From contig BTPG01000004.1 of the NCBI GenBank assembly GCA_036245525.1, forward strand, positions 228,805,709-228,869,708: a DNA stretch of 64,000 bases, in the 5' to 3' direction. The position numbers were made by a program, and so were the translations under genes. This DNA comes from Semisulcospira habei. Its lineage: Eukaryota; Mollusca; Gastropoda; Semisulcospiridae. Each line of letters starts with the position of its first letter. Position 1 is the first letter of the stretch. Positions 1 to 43,504 of the stretch are shown here, piece by piece. The notes below the pieces were generated by a model. That model was not told the origin of the DNA, did no database searches, and was given only the letters and a program-made list of their open reading frames with translations.

Positions 1-168
1 AGGATGTCAGGGTGTGGTTATTCCTGCAGGATGTCAGGTGTTGTGATTCCTGCAGGATGTCAGGGTGTTGTTATTCCTGCAGGATGTCAGGGTGTTATTA
101 TTACTGCAGGATGTCAGGGTGTTGTTATTCCTGCAGGACGTCAGGGTGTTATTATTCCTGCAGGAATC
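1..168. repeat. 27-bp minisatellite upstream of galectin gene
   Basis: About six head-to-tail copies of a 27-bp unit (core GGATGTCAGGGTGTTGTTAT, then TCCTGCA) with a few substitutions and one 26-bp copy. It runs off the left edge, so its full length is unknown. It ends about 110 bases before the start codon of the galectin-domain gene. Short open frames across it are products of the repetition and are not genes. Confidence 0.9.
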
Positions 169-277
169 GCCTCAACAAAAAAGCGCTGCCGACAGCCGAA
201 GGGTTACTGAACTGATCTTCAACTTTCAGCTTTTCCTGAACATCGACTAACGCAGCGACTGAGATTAGTCCAACAAG
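169..277 (+). promoter_or_regulatory. presumed 5' leader of the galectin-domain gene
   Basis: This 109-base stretch lies between the minisatellite and the ATG at 278. I see no TATA box or other clear promoter element. It is probably 5' UTR or proximal promoter, by position only. The context before the ATG (CCAACAAG) has A at -3, a reasonable eukaryotic start context. Confidence 0.35.
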
Positions 278-33718
<33,441 letters not shown>

Positions 33719-33725
33719 CAGCCTG

Positions 33726-33967
33726 TTAACCCGATTGCTGCCAGCGGACGCGACGTGCGCGCCTGCCGGACGAGACTACCGCGGCACACAGACCGAGCTT
33801 AGCGTGAAGGATACGGTGTAGCTGGTACTCGACAACAGACACAAACAGCACGGGACTAACAAGAGACATAAACCCTCATGAGCCCCCGCAGTCGCGGGGG
33901 CTCATGAGGGTTTATGTCTCTTGCAGACGGATGTCCTTCCATTTTCCCCCCGGCAGTTAAGGGGTTA
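33726..33967. mobile_element. CATGAGCCCC-hairpin TTAA MITE (copy G2) in the galectin 3' region
   Basis: Starts with TTAACCCGATTGCTGCCAGC 8 bases after the stop codon and ends CGGCAGTTAAGGGGTTAC. Hairpin core 33862-33920: AGAGACATAAACCCTCATGA then GCCCCCGCAG and its mirror, almost perfect. If the mRNA extends past 33.9 kb it carries this hairpin in its 3' UTR. Confidence 0.8.
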
Positions 33968-34028
33968 CAGCGACCTCGCTGTGGGGCGGGGTTCAAGGTG
34001 GATGGGTTACCACACATACAGATGATGG

Positions 34029-34034
34029 AAACGG

Positions 34035-34070
<36 letters not shown>

Positions 34071-34250
34071 GACCCCATGCAGAGTTGCTGAGTCTAGAGA
34101 CTGCTAAGAACCCGCCCGACCCACGGTCCCACGTATATTTTGGAGATAATGTGATTTGTTTCCGCCACCTGTTTCTCGGAACCACCACCCGCCCACCCAC
34201 CCCTCCAAAACAAACAGCCAATTCACGGAACACATTCAAAATGCGTTAAA
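34029..34250. other. poly-T and unassigned sequence
   Basis: About 32 T at 34036-34067, then unique sequence. Confidence 0.5.
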
Positions 34251-34800
34251 CAAAGTGTGTTTTGAGCTAATTACTGTTTTCATTACAATATCCAAAGTTT
34301 ATTGTGAGCTAATTACTGCTTTCATTACTATATCCAAAGTTTATTGTGAGCTAATTAATGTTTTCATTACTATATCCAAAGTTTATTGTGAGCTAATTAA
34401 TGTTTTCATTACTATATCCAAAGTTTGTTGTGAGCTAATTAATGTTTTCTTTACTACATACAAAGTTGGTTGTGAGCTAATTAATGTTTTCGTTACTCCA
34501 TAGAAAGTGTGTTGTCAGCTAATTAATGTTTCATTACTACATACACAGTGTGTTGTCAGCTAATTAATGTTTCATTACTACATACAAAGTGTGTGTTGTC
34601 AGCTAATTAATGTTTCATTACTACATACAAAGTGTGTTGTGAGCTAATTAATGTTTCATTACTACATACAAAGTGTGTGTTGTCAGCTAATTAATGTTTC
34701 ATTACTACATACAAAGTGTGTTGTCAGCTAATTAATGTTTCCGTTGCTACATACAGAGCGCAATGTTAGCTAATTAATGTTTCCGTTACCATATTCAAAT
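34251..34800. repeat. 42-bp tandem repeat, about 13 units
   Basis: Unit: GTTTATTGTGAGCTAATTAA then TGTTTTCATTACTATATCCAAA. Later units change to GTGTGTTGTCAGCTAATTAA and CATTACTACATACAAA and vary in length (39-42 bp). Confidence 0.92.
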
Positions 34801-34835
34801 ATACCATATTCGGGCTCAGGACACATTCCTTCTGG

Positions 34836-34838
<3 letters not shown>

Positions 34839-34879
<41 letters not shown>

Positions 34880-35035
34880 AGCGACTGATCTCTATATTTC
34901 TCTATTTTGAAATATTACCCGAAATATTAATAAATTGTGTTGTAACTGTCTTTTCTAAGCGCGTTTCTTTCTCCGTTGGGTGCTTCTCTGCATTTTTCAC
35001 GCTTGCCAGTCACCTTTTTGGTCTGGATTCCAACC
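34839..35035. repeat. poly-A followed by a dispersed repeat
   Basis: About 39 A, then GCGACTGATCTCT ... AATATTAATAAATTGTGTTG ... TTTCTCCGTTGGGTGCTTCT ... CACCTTTTTGGTCTGGAT. The second part recurs at 43265-43435. Family unknown. Confidence 0.7.
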
Positions 35036-35066
35036 TTGTCCAGTTTTTCTGTCCGCCTGTGTGCAT

Positions 35067-35463
35067 GTAACCCTTTTAGCCCCAACACCCTACAGGAGAT
35101 TGATTGACCATGATAATTCAAGGGTAGTGCCAGGGATTAGCTTGGCGCCTGAAGGCGCCAAGCTAATCCGGCACTACCCTTGAATTCTAATAATAATACA
35201 TAGTATTTATATGGCGCATTTCTCATATTTATAATATAACTCAATGCGCAGGACATAGCCGCGAACTGAACCCAACAAGCACGCTCACATGAATCACGCG
35301 CATTCCCTCACACACCGTACATAAACAAAGAACATTCACGTGGTACTAAGGGCAAGCTCAAGCGAGCTACTGAAATCATGGTCAATCCACCTCCTGCAGC
35401 TGGTACACGGTCGTTAAGTCACACTTCCAAAATTTGGGAAATGCGCCCATGGGGCTAAAACTG
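35067..35463. mobile_element. GGCGCC-hairpin MITE (copy H4, end type C), split by a SINE
   Basis: Left end GTAACCCTTTTAGCCCCAAC; right end GCCCATGGGGCTAAAACTG. The core arm runs TTGACCATGATAATTCAAGG then GTAGTGCC ... GGCGCC. The right arm is cut after TTGAATT at 35186 and resumes with ATCATGGTCAATCC at 35375; the material between is a short SINE. Confidence 0.8.
35187..35374 (-). mobile_element. short (ATT)n-tailed SINE inserted in MITE H4
   Basis: On plus it begins CTAATAATAATACATAGTAT then TTATATGGCGCATTTCTC and ends CTCAAGCGAGCTACTGAA. Another copy is at 51440-51630 with about 90% identity. The TTATATAGCGC next to an AAT tail is typical of SINE 3' ends, so it reads on minus. Confidence 0.75.
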
Positions 35464-35471
35464 AAAAATAC

Positions 35472-35860
35472 AGGTTGATTGATTTACATTGCTTAACGTC
35501 CCGACAGCAACAAGGCTTTCTCAGGACGTGCCTGCACTGCTTGTGAAAAAACAAAAACAAAAAAAAAACAGAATATTGAATGTATGTCGCCAGCCGGTCC
35601 ACTACGTTAAACAAACCTACAACATGGGGCCTAAATAAAGCTAAAACCATTTGGCATCCAATATCAAGAGCTACAGGCAGCGCAGACAGTAGGGAGAGTT
35701 TTAAAAAGGCAAATACAGGTGAATGGACAAAGGGTAGACAGAAACACATGCCCCAGAATAGAGAGAAAAACTCACCCTGTGGGGCTGACCAGGGTGACCC
35801 TGGGAACTAAAAAGTACCTAACCCCACCCAAGTCCCCCAGGGTAGACCCGGGTGGGGGGG
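35472..35860 (-). mobile_element. (CAAT)n-tailed SINE-like repeat
   Basis: Full copy from GGTTGATTGATTTACATTGC to GGGTAGACCCGGGTGGGG. Confidence 0.75.
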
Positions 35861-36420
35861 AAAATACAGGTAGATTGTGAAGAGGAATATTGTACGATAA
35901 CGTAGTTTCACATGATCGCTTGTGCAAACTGTTTTCAGTCATTGGAAAATGTTGTTTTTTTTTTAAAATGAAATACCTCTCTCTCTCTCTCTCTGTGACA
36001 AAAATGGCACAGAATTGAATTTTACCTTGTAACGCTGGATTCACATCTAAAAAATAACAACTGTGTTGTGATTTACATTTGCACGTGTGTGCCTTTGCTT
36101 ACATCTTATTAAAGCATCAGCAACAAGTTTGTTTCTATTTAATAATTATTGAATAATTAGTGGTGACATTGTTTGTGCGCGCGCACACACACACACACAC
36201 ACAAAGAACACAGATGAACAAAGTATAGCAAGTTGACAACTTTATGGCGTCTTGAACATGCGACCAGAAAAAGAAAAGAAAAAAAAACGGTATTCACTGC
36301 AAAAACTGCAGCTGGTTCGTACTGGCACACGCCGATAGCCCAGCAAATTTATGTGAAAAAGTAAAATAAGTGTAATCGGCCCAGGGACTAACCATGCCCC
36401 ATAACCCATGGCCATCGAGA
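35861..36420. other. gene-free stretch
   Basis: Contains short CT (35979-35995) and CA (36181-36203) runs. Nothing else recognised. Confidence 0.4.
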
Positions 36421-36423
36421 CTC

Positions 36424-36503
36424 AGACATAAATTCTCATGAGCCCCTGCCTCCGCAGTACTGTACTGGTGCATCCGCAGGGGCTCATGAGAATTGATGTC
36501 TCT
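36424..36503. mobile_element. CATGAGCCCC hairpin (copy G4)
   Basis: AGACATAAATTCTCATGAGC is mirrored by GCTCATGAGAATTGATGTCT around CCCCTGCCTCCGCAGTACTG. This copy has an extra apical piece (GCAGTACTGTACTGGTGC) shared with the copy at 39885. TTAA ends not located. Confidence 0.65.
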
Positions 36504-36727
36504 CGCAGACTGACCAGGCTGGCAAAATGACTGGCTGAACAGCTTTCTGGGGGTTTGAAGAAGCCGATTCAATCTCTAGGACTGAAGATTGTCACCGTTG
36601 AGGTAACCTCACGCTTGACATACAGTATCTGACAGGTAGTGCCTGATCAAGCTAATCAGACTACAGAAGCTGAATGACACTCCACTGCCAATCGAGCATA
36701 ATAACAGAAGAAACTCTCCTGTGCAAA

Positions 36728-37520
36728 GGTTGATTGATTGTACATTGCTTAACGTCCCGACAGCAACAAGGCTTTCTCAGGACGTGCCTGCACTGCTTGT
36801 GAAAAAAAAAACTAAAGAGAACATTGAATGTATGTCGCCAGCCGGTCAAATACATGAAATAAACCTAACACATGGGGCCTAAATAAATTGATTGATTGAT
36901 TGATTGTACATTGCTTAACGTCCCGACAGCAACAAGGCTTTCTCAGGACGTGCCTGCACTGCTTGTGAAAAAAAACCAACTAAACAGAACATTGAATGTA
37001 TGTCGCCAGCCGGTCAAATACATTAAATAAACCTAACACATGGGGCCTAAATAAAGCTGAGACCATTTAGCAACACACATCCAATATCAAGAGCTACAGG
37101 CAGTGCAGACAGTAGGGAGAGTTTTAAAAAGGCAAATACAGGTGAATGGACCTCGGGTAGACAGAAACACATGCCCCAGAATAGAGAGAAAAACTCACCC
37201 TGTGGGGCTGACCAGGGTGACCCTGGGAACTAAAAAGTACCTAACCCCACCCAAGTCCCCCAGGGCAGACCCGGGTGGGGTGGGCCTAAATAAAGCTAAG
37301 ACCATTTAGCAACACACATCCAATATCAAGAGCTACAGGCAGTGCAGACAGTAGGGAGAGTTTTAAAAAGGCAAATACAGGTGAATGGACAAAGGGTAGA
37401 CAGAAACACATGCCCCAGAATAGAGAGAAAAACCCACCCTGTGGGGCTGACCAGGGTGACCCTGGGAACTAAAAAATACCTAACCCCACCCAAGTCCCCC
37501 AGGGCAGACCCGGGTGGGGG
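36728..37520 (-). mobile_element. three head-to-tail (CAAT)n-tailed SINE-like copies
   Basis: On plus: a partial copy 36728-36888 (tail side only), a complete copy 36889-37282, and a partial copy 37283-37520 (head side only). Junctions fall at GGGGCCTAAATAAA, which is where the partial copies break. This looks like insertion into a pre-existing copy, or unequal exchange. Confidence 0.75.
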
Positions 37521-38019
37521 CTGTGCAAAGGAGAAGAAGGTCTTCCATTTTATGACATTCAAACTTCTAACACACCCATTCGGAGTTACGACTGCGCATG
37601 CGCTATCGTTGTACCAAACAAACATTCTGGGATAGATGTGCGTGCGGCATGTCTTTTAGTTTTATGAGAAACCCTGGACACAACCAACGTGGTGTTTCAC
37701 TCTCGTGTTACGGTGACAAAAATGGGCGAATCCGACTTTTGAGCCCATGTTTTGCTTCCAACGCGTTCTAATGGGACAGAACGCGCTAAATATCGTTTTC
37801 GATCGATTTATTTACACAGGATCAGCAAAAAAATAAAAGCAACTTGAAAAAGGAGGTGAAATCAGCGATGTCATCAGCACTGGGGAATGATGCAGCAGGT
37901 AGTAAAGCTGAATGCCCTAGTTTTCCGAAAGTGTTTTGAAAACACGGGCCCTCCGAATCTGTTTGGTACAACACCCGCCCCAGCATGCAGTACCTGTCTG
38001 AGATTCCGAATGGGTGTAT
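37521..38019. other. gene-free stretch with a short dispersed repeat
   Basis: 37572-37645 repeats the CGCATGCGCTATCG sequence of 33011-33085. The remainder is unassigned. Confidence 0.45.
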
Positions 38020-38152
38020 TGAAATCATTCCGCCCCGACATGCCACAGCAAGACATGGATCGAGCATGATGGCTCAAGGATGGTGCCAGAATAGCTTGGC
38101 GCCCATAGGCGCCAAGCTATTCCGGCACCATCCTTGAACTATCAGGCAGGAT
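38020..38152. mobile_element. GGCGCC-hairpin MITE (copy H5), right end replaced
   Basis: Left side CATTCCGCCCCGACATGCCA (type A-like) and a complete core hairpin 38058-38152. After CAGGATCTGTCGATAAAATT it is no longer MITE sequence; this joins a 26-bp inverted repeat whose partner is at 38628. Confidence 0.7.
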
Positions 38153-38653
38153 CTGTCGATAAAATTGTAATAGTCATTTCGGTCCTGGAACAGCATGTGT
38201 GAAGTCAGCCCTTTTGTCTAGCATCCGTGTAGGACGTACTAAGAATATTTCAGAATATATTGTGGTCTACCAATTATATATACCAATATATTGTGGTCTA
38301 CTGACTGCTGTAGGTCGCTTCAACAAAACCAGCTCTGAACTACAGCAAAACCTGTCTTGAGCGACCGCCCCCATGAGAGGTCACCTGTTGTCAAAGACTC
38401 GCTCAGAGAGAGCACCTGTCTACCGAGACCACCATTGTTCTTGTGAAAAGAGGATTGCTGAAAGAACAGGTTTTCTTGAGTTGCACCAATAAACATAAAA
38501 TCGTTGGTAAGGTATACAGTGTCTGCTTACATAAAAATCCACTCTAATTTAGCCCCTGACGCCCTACAGCAGGAGATGGATCGACCGTGATAATTCAAGG
38601 GTAGCGCCAGATTAGCTTGGCGCCGTCAATGACTATTACAATTTTATCGACAG
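38153..38653. other. 500-bp segment bounded by a 26-bp inverted repeat, between two broken MITEs
   Basis: CTGTCGATAAAATTGTAATA then GTCATT at 38152 is the exact reverse complement of AATGACTATTACAATTTTAT then CGACAG at 38628. The right-hand copy interrupts MITE H6 in its hairpin apex. The middle has AGTAGACCACAATATATTGG-like inverted bits and otherwise unique sequence. Confidence 0.65.
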
Positions 38654-38720
38654 ATCGAGCAACTGGAACACGGTCGCATTGTTGACACCTCCAGAATCTA
38701 GAAAGCGCGGCTGTGGGGTT
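38551..38720. mobile_element. GGCGCC-hairpin MITE (copy H6, end type C), right hairpin arm lost
   Basis: Left end AGCCCCTGACGCCCTACAGC and left arm to GCTTGGCGCC (38624). Then 29 foreign bases, then the right flank GCAACTGGAACACGGTCGC ... GCTGTGGGGTTA typical of type C. The right arm of the hairpin is absent. Confidence 0.65.
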
Positions 38721-38884
38721 ATGTAGGTCAATGGACAGGCGATGGTCGTTCTTTTTCTTACCAGGCTAAATGCACCGTAACAAATGTCCACACATGAACA
38801 GATTCAAACCTATCAAAGCAGTGAGGACCAAATATGTTTTTTACGACCCTACAATAAGCCATTTATTTATTATTTATTGATGTA

Positions 38885-39091
38885 TTAACCCATTCTACCC
38901 CAGACACACTACCTACAAGGTAAGGGTCGACCATGGTAGTTCAAGGGTGATGCCAGAATAGATTGGCGCCGATGGGCGCCAAGCTAAGTCTGGCATCACC
39001 CTTGAACTGTCATGGTCGGCCTGTGAGCTGCACTGCAATGCAGTCTTCAGAGGACAAGTGCAAAATTTTGGGATTTCGGTGTTCAGGTTAA
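38885..39091. mobile_element. TTAA-flanked GGCGCC-hairpin MITE (copy H7, end type A)
   Basis: TTAACCCATTCTACCCCAGA at the left; CGGTGTTCAGGTTAA at the right. Core hairpin 38926-39018. Confidence 0.85.
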
Positions 39092-39137
39092 GCCGAGTGG
39101 AGTCCTGGAGCCAAAATTTCTTCTGGGAGCCCGGTTC

Positions 39138-39332
39138 TTAACCCGTTTGACACCACGGCCACATTCCGCAACTTCTGGGGGTGTCACCTAGAGACTACGT
39201 GACAGGTGCGTGAGATGGATCGACCATGATAATTCAAGGTGTAGTGCCAGGTTAACGGGGCCAAGCTAATCTGGCGCTACCCTTGAATTAACATGGTCTA
39301 ACCACCTCCTGCTGTCGTGTGTCAGGGCTTAA
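39138..39332. mobile_element. TTAA-flanked GGCGCC-hairpin MITE (copy H8, end type C/E), apex damaged
   Basis: TTAACCCGTTTGACACCACG at the left; GTGTCAGGGCTTAA at the right. Arms GACCATGATAATTCAAGG and CCTTGAATTAACATGGTC are present but the apex is reduced to CAGGTTAACGGGGCCAAGC. Its right TTAA (39329-39332) is shared with the next element. Confidence 0.8.
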
Positions 39333-39542
39333 CCCTTATCATTCGGAATACACCAGTGTGTGAAATAAGTGTGTCTAGAATAGTTCAAGGGTAGTGCCAG
39401 AATAGCTTGGCGCCAAGCTATTCCGGCACCACCCGTGAACTAAAGCCATTGGTCTATAGCCTTATCTGTAAGTACTATAATATAGCTTGCATATGGCAGT
39501 GGACAAATTTGAAGCTTTCAGCCTCAGTATGGTACGGGTTAA
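39329..39542. mobile_element. TTAA-flanked GGCGCC-hairpin MITE (copy H9, end type B)
   Basis: TTAACCCTTATCATTCGGAA then TACACCAGTGTGTG at the left; GTATGGTACGGGTTAA at the right. Core TAGTTCAAGGGTAGTGCCAG ... GGCGCC with no loop between the two GGCGCC half-arms. The long right side includes CCTTATCTGTAAGTACTATA, conserved in the other type B copies. Confidence 0.85.
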
Positions 39543-39884
39543 ACTGGCATTTTTTCTGTTGTAAAATCTGCATTGGCCATTGGGGGTCCCAGAAACATGA
39601 CTCTGACTCGCCCCGCTAAAAAAACTCTTCCCATTATCTTCAACTGAGGAATGCTTCTTTTTAAAATAGTTTCTACATCAGATAGGCAGATAAAAAACCT
39701 ACTTAGTCTTGTGTTGCGGCAAAAAAAAAGGCCCCCCCCCAAAAAAAAACAACAACAATAACAACAAAATGGAAAATTGTGACAAATTGCTGCCACCACA
39801 CGGGGGACTGTGCAAAAAGAAAAAACTGTGAAATGTCAGTCCATGGACTAAGTATGTGACTGGCCCATGATCCACGGCCAGCAA
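39543..39884. other. gene-free stretch
   Basis: Contains A-rich and C-rich tracts at 39721-39760. Nothing else recognised. Confidence 0.4.
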
Positions 39885-39966
39885 AGGCATCAATTCTCAT
39901 GAACCCCTGTATCCGCAGTACTGTGCTGGTGCATCTGCAGGGGCTCGTGAGAATGTATGCCTCTTG
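39885..39966. mobile_element. CATGAGCCCC hairpin (copy G5)
   Basis: AGGCATCAATTCTCATGAAC ... GCTCGTGAGAATGTATGCCT with the same extra apex as the copy at 36424. Confidence 0.65.
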
Positions 39967-40113
39967 CAGAAGAACAGGCGGGCTGAAGGACTGTGTCCTG
40001 CCTGAACCAAAACGCTCAAGTCTTGGCCGTGTGGAATTTGAAAAAAACAAACAAAAAAAACCAAAAAAAAAAAACCCGAGTCTGCGTCCTGGACTGAAGA
40101 CTGTCATCCATGG

Positions 40114-40619
40114 TTAACCCTTATCATTCGGAATACACCAGTGTGTGAAATATGTTTGACTAAAAATCGGGGGTTCTTTCTCCGGGTACTCCGGTTCTTC
40201 CACCCCCCCCCCCCCCACCCACCACACTTTGGTACCGGTTTCAGGCCACTTTACAAATTTCAAATACAAGCGATAAAAAATCTCTGTAACTTCAGTAGCT
40301 GAACTGGCCCTTCGTCTGTCTTGTACTGTGTTCGTCTTTTACGTGAGTGTGCGTGTTGGGTTTCAGCTCGCGGTGCTTTGAGTCGATTTGCCCAAAAATT
40401 GAGAAAAAGCGCCTATATAATACCGGTATTATTATTATTAAAATAGTTCAAAGGCGGTGCCAGAATAGCTTGGCGCCTCTAGGCGCCAAGCTATTCTGGC
40501 ACCACCCTTGAACTAAAAGCCATCGGTCTATATCCTTATCTGTAAGTACTGCAATGTAGCTTGCACATATATGGCAGTGTACAAATTTGAAGCTTTAGCC
40601 TCGGTATGACGTGGGTTAA
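40114..40619. mobile_element. TTAA-flanked GGCGCC-hairpin MITE (copy H10, end type B), split by a SINE
   Basis: TTAACCCTTATCATTCGGAA to GTATGACGTGGGTTAA. The left flank breaks after TGTTTGACTAAAA and resumes with AAATAGTTCAAAGGCGGTGC at 40441. The core hairpin 40444-40514 is complete. Confidence 0.85.
40165..40440 (+). mobile_element. 5'-truncated tRNA-headed SINE inserted in MITE H10
   Basis: GGGGGTTCTTTCTCCGGGTA, a C run, CTTTGGTACCGGTTTCAGGC, GTAACTTCAGTAGCTGAACT and AAAAAGCGCCTATATAATAC, then an (ATT)4 tail. The body is the same as that of the full copy at 59152-59561, but the tRNA head is missing. Confidence 0.85.
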
Positions 40620-40782
40620 GGCATCACAACAGTTCTCTCACCCTGCACAAGCAGTACCACCAGAAACAGGCATGCATTCCTTCACATCAACCCCCTTCAA
40701 TGGACACACACAAATCGTTCAATCACCGTCAAAAAGCCCCAGTCGTACGAGGAACATAAGACACCAAGCGTTGTCAGCGACA

Positions 40783-40838
40783 GACATAGATCACCGTGAG
40801 CCCCTGCAACTGCCGGGCCTCATCAACATCTATGTCTT
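40783..40838. mobile_element. CATGAGCCCC hairpin (copy G6), diverged
   Basis: AGACATAGATCACCGTGAGC ... CTCATCAACATCTATGTCT, followed at some distance by GGGTCGGCAGTGATGGG, the right-end motif of the family. Confidence 0.5.
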
Positions 40839-41405
40839 GAAGATGAATCCCGGGTTTTTTTGGGGTCGGCAGTGATGGGTATATCTTCGACTTGCACAGT
40901 AATTGGAAATAAACTTGAGATATGTCGAAAACATAAACACTCGGGGTTTGTACAAGACTACAGTGGTACTAGTAGCCATGAGCCCGAATGGGAGATACAT
41001 AATGAACATGCATGTAAAAATATTTAAAAAAATTAATGGAACTTCAAGGCTGTCAACAGTGCCATAAGAAAAATGACAATAAAAAATACATGTATTTGGG
41101 TTTCAGTCACATTTTGGGGTGTTTTTTTAATGATTGTATTAACCCGTCTGCACGAAGGCATGGGTGTTCTGGCACCCAGGGTGTATGGAATGTTGTGGTC
41201 CCATATAAAAAGTATGCATGGGTGTTTTTACACCTCAATCACATAAGGAGTTTCACTAGATAAATCAATACGGGTGAGAGTACACCCACATCCAGGCATA
41301 TAATCAATGTGAAGTCAAGAAAAATGCATAGCAAAGGTCAGAATGCACATCAGTATTTACCGGTAGTTTATATAACCCCACGGTGGCATTTCCAAAAGTT
41401 TGGAG
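40839..41405. other. gene-free stretch
   Basis: Around 41128-41280 there are CATGGGTGTT and GGTGTTTTTACACC-type pieces beside TTAACCCGTCTGCACGAAGG, perhaps another TTAA element, but I could not define its ends. Confidence 0.35.
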
Positions 41406-41577
41406 GTATCACATGAGTGTACCAGCCCCAGGAGATGGGTCGACCATGATAATTCAAGGCTAGTGCCAGATTAGCTTGGCGCCTGAAGGCGCCAAGCTAA
41501 AGCTAATCTGGCGCTAGCCTTGAATTATCATGGTCGATCCATCTCCCGCTGTAGTGCGTTGGGGCTGAGGGGGTTTA
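41406..41577. mobile_element. GGCGCC-hairpin MITE (copy H11, end type C)
   Basis: Flanks ACCAGCCCCAGGAGATGGG and CGTTGGGGCTGAGGGGGTTT. Core 41440-41538 is a long hairpin; the right arm has an extra AAGCTA near the apex. Confidence 0.8.
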
Positions 41578-41639
41578 GTCCGGAGGATGAAATTATCAGC
41601 TTCTGGAAATCTGTATCCTCTGCCGCTTACATCATAGTT

Positions 41640-41740
41640 ACATGATAGTTCAAGGGTGATGTCAGCATAGCTTGGCGCCTACAGGCGCCAAGCTATGCCG
41701 ACACCACCCTTGAGCTAAGTACAATCAGCGTCGATCCACA
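41640..41740. mobile_element. GGCGCC-hairpin MITE (copy H12), core only
   Basis: ATGATAGTTCAAGGGTGATG ... GGCGCCTACAGGCGCC ... ACACCACCCTTGAGCTAA. Outer ends not identified. Confidence 0.75.
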
Positions 41741-41777
41741 TCCAGTCGTACCGTGTCGGTGCTTTATGAGTTAGTAT

Positions 41778-43264
41778 AATCACCCACCTTCAGGAGGCAC
41801 CACAAAACCCAACTGTTTCTTGACACTTAATTCTATGACTACTGTGCACCAGAAGTTGCGGTTTTTTTTTTTTTTTTTTGGGGGGGTTGTTGTTTTTTTT
41901 GCACCCTGAGCATGCTGCTAGCATTAGTGTTAGGGTGCGCATTACAAGTGGACATCATCATCATCATCATGATCATGATATTCTGTTATCCATACAACAA
42001 CAGAACCTTTCAAGAACAGTAGTGAACACCCCCCGACACCATGTCCTAGTCTTACCACGCCAAGCTTTCTGGGATCACATGGTCAACCTGTAGCCAGTTC
42101 GCAAGCTGGAGTGTGTGAATGTTAAAAAAAAACCCACATATTCCACATCTGAATGGCTAAAGCTCACTTCCTACACGTAGAAAGGCCACGCACAATCTGA
42201 AAATATACTCATTTTCCCATTATTTATCTGGGACTAAGAAGTTTAAATCGCGCAAAGTACTAAGACGTCTACATACCGAAATACCACAAGAATGCAAGCA
42301 GTTAGTAACAAGGGAAACATCTACACATCCGCATTGCAATGTAGATTTTGGTTTTCAGGGCTCCTGTTTTCACAACAGCTTGAATGGTCTGTACACCCCC
42401 AGGTGTACATTTTAGAGGGTACACAGACCCCCATCTTGGCATAATAAAGACTCTAAATTTGATTTAAAGGCCCACTACCACTGCAATTGTTCAGAGATAC
42501 ACTTCTGTAACAGACGGTTACAAAATGCTACACACAGGTCTAGTTACGGTTCATTTAGACACAGGACAATCCAGTTCAGCACACGTCATTTTGACAATGA
42601 CCCAGCTCCGTTCTATAAATACAAAGCTTTCAGTATGAAAAATAGTTACAAATAGATTGACACGCTAATGGCTGGGCAGAATTTTAAAAAGTGCTATTAT
42701 GTGTGTGCTTTTGTTGCGTGGCCCAACTGCTGTTAAAGTTTATTAGGTGTGTCGACAAGGCATAACAAACACAAATGGTGAAGAAATACATGTGTCTTTA
42801 AATTTACATGTAATGGTACTTTAAGAAAACTGCTACATTTGTATGTTGTGTTACACAATATCTCCAAAGGACACACATATATTTAACATGAGAAACCAAA
42901 CAATGAAAAGCAAAACAATGTTAGAATAATCTACCACTGCAACAAGAGCAACAGAACGTGGCCGTTTGGATACAACCCATTTTCTGGAGATGTCATAATG
43001 TGTTTACACAAGGTCTTCAAATACACAGTTCTTTTTTAGAACGAACCAGTCTAAGCCGTAGGGGAAAAGTAAAGTACATATCCCACCTTCTCCCCAAAAC
43101 GCAATCAATGGCAAAACAATGCCAGAATAATCTACCATGAAGAACAACAACAACAAACACACCCAAACAACCCATAATGAATGGAAACAGTGTCTAAATA
43201 ACTGATAAGAAAAGAAGTACCCACCGGGGAAAGAGTTGCCACATTCCTTCTGCGAATGAAGATA
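41778..43264. other. about 1.5 kb with no gene or known repeat
   Basis: AT-rich. Features are limited to a T/G tract (41862-41900), CATCAT repeats (41953-41970) and a small inverted repeat GTCTGTACACCCCCAGGTGT / AGGGTACACAGACC (42390-42432). Confidence 0.45.
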
Positions 43265-43435
43265 AGTAGCGACTGATCTCTCTGTTTGTTTGTCTATTTT
43301 GACAAAGGGTATTTACCAGAAATATTAATAAATTGTGTTGTAACCGTCTTTTCTAAGTGTGTTTTTTTCTCCGTTGGGTACTTCTTTGCATTTTACACGC
43401 TTGGCAGTCACCTTTTTGGTCTGGATAGACAGGAT
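43265..43435. repeat. dispersed repeat, second copy
   Basis: Matches 34880-35035: GCGACTGATCTCT ... AATATTAATAAATTGTGTTG ... CACCTTTTTGGTCTGGAT. Confidence 0.7.
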
Positions 43436-43504
43436 AGATTAAATAACTGATATCCAGTGAACAACACCAAGTCAGTCTAATTCATTTAACAAACCCCAGA
43501 ACGT

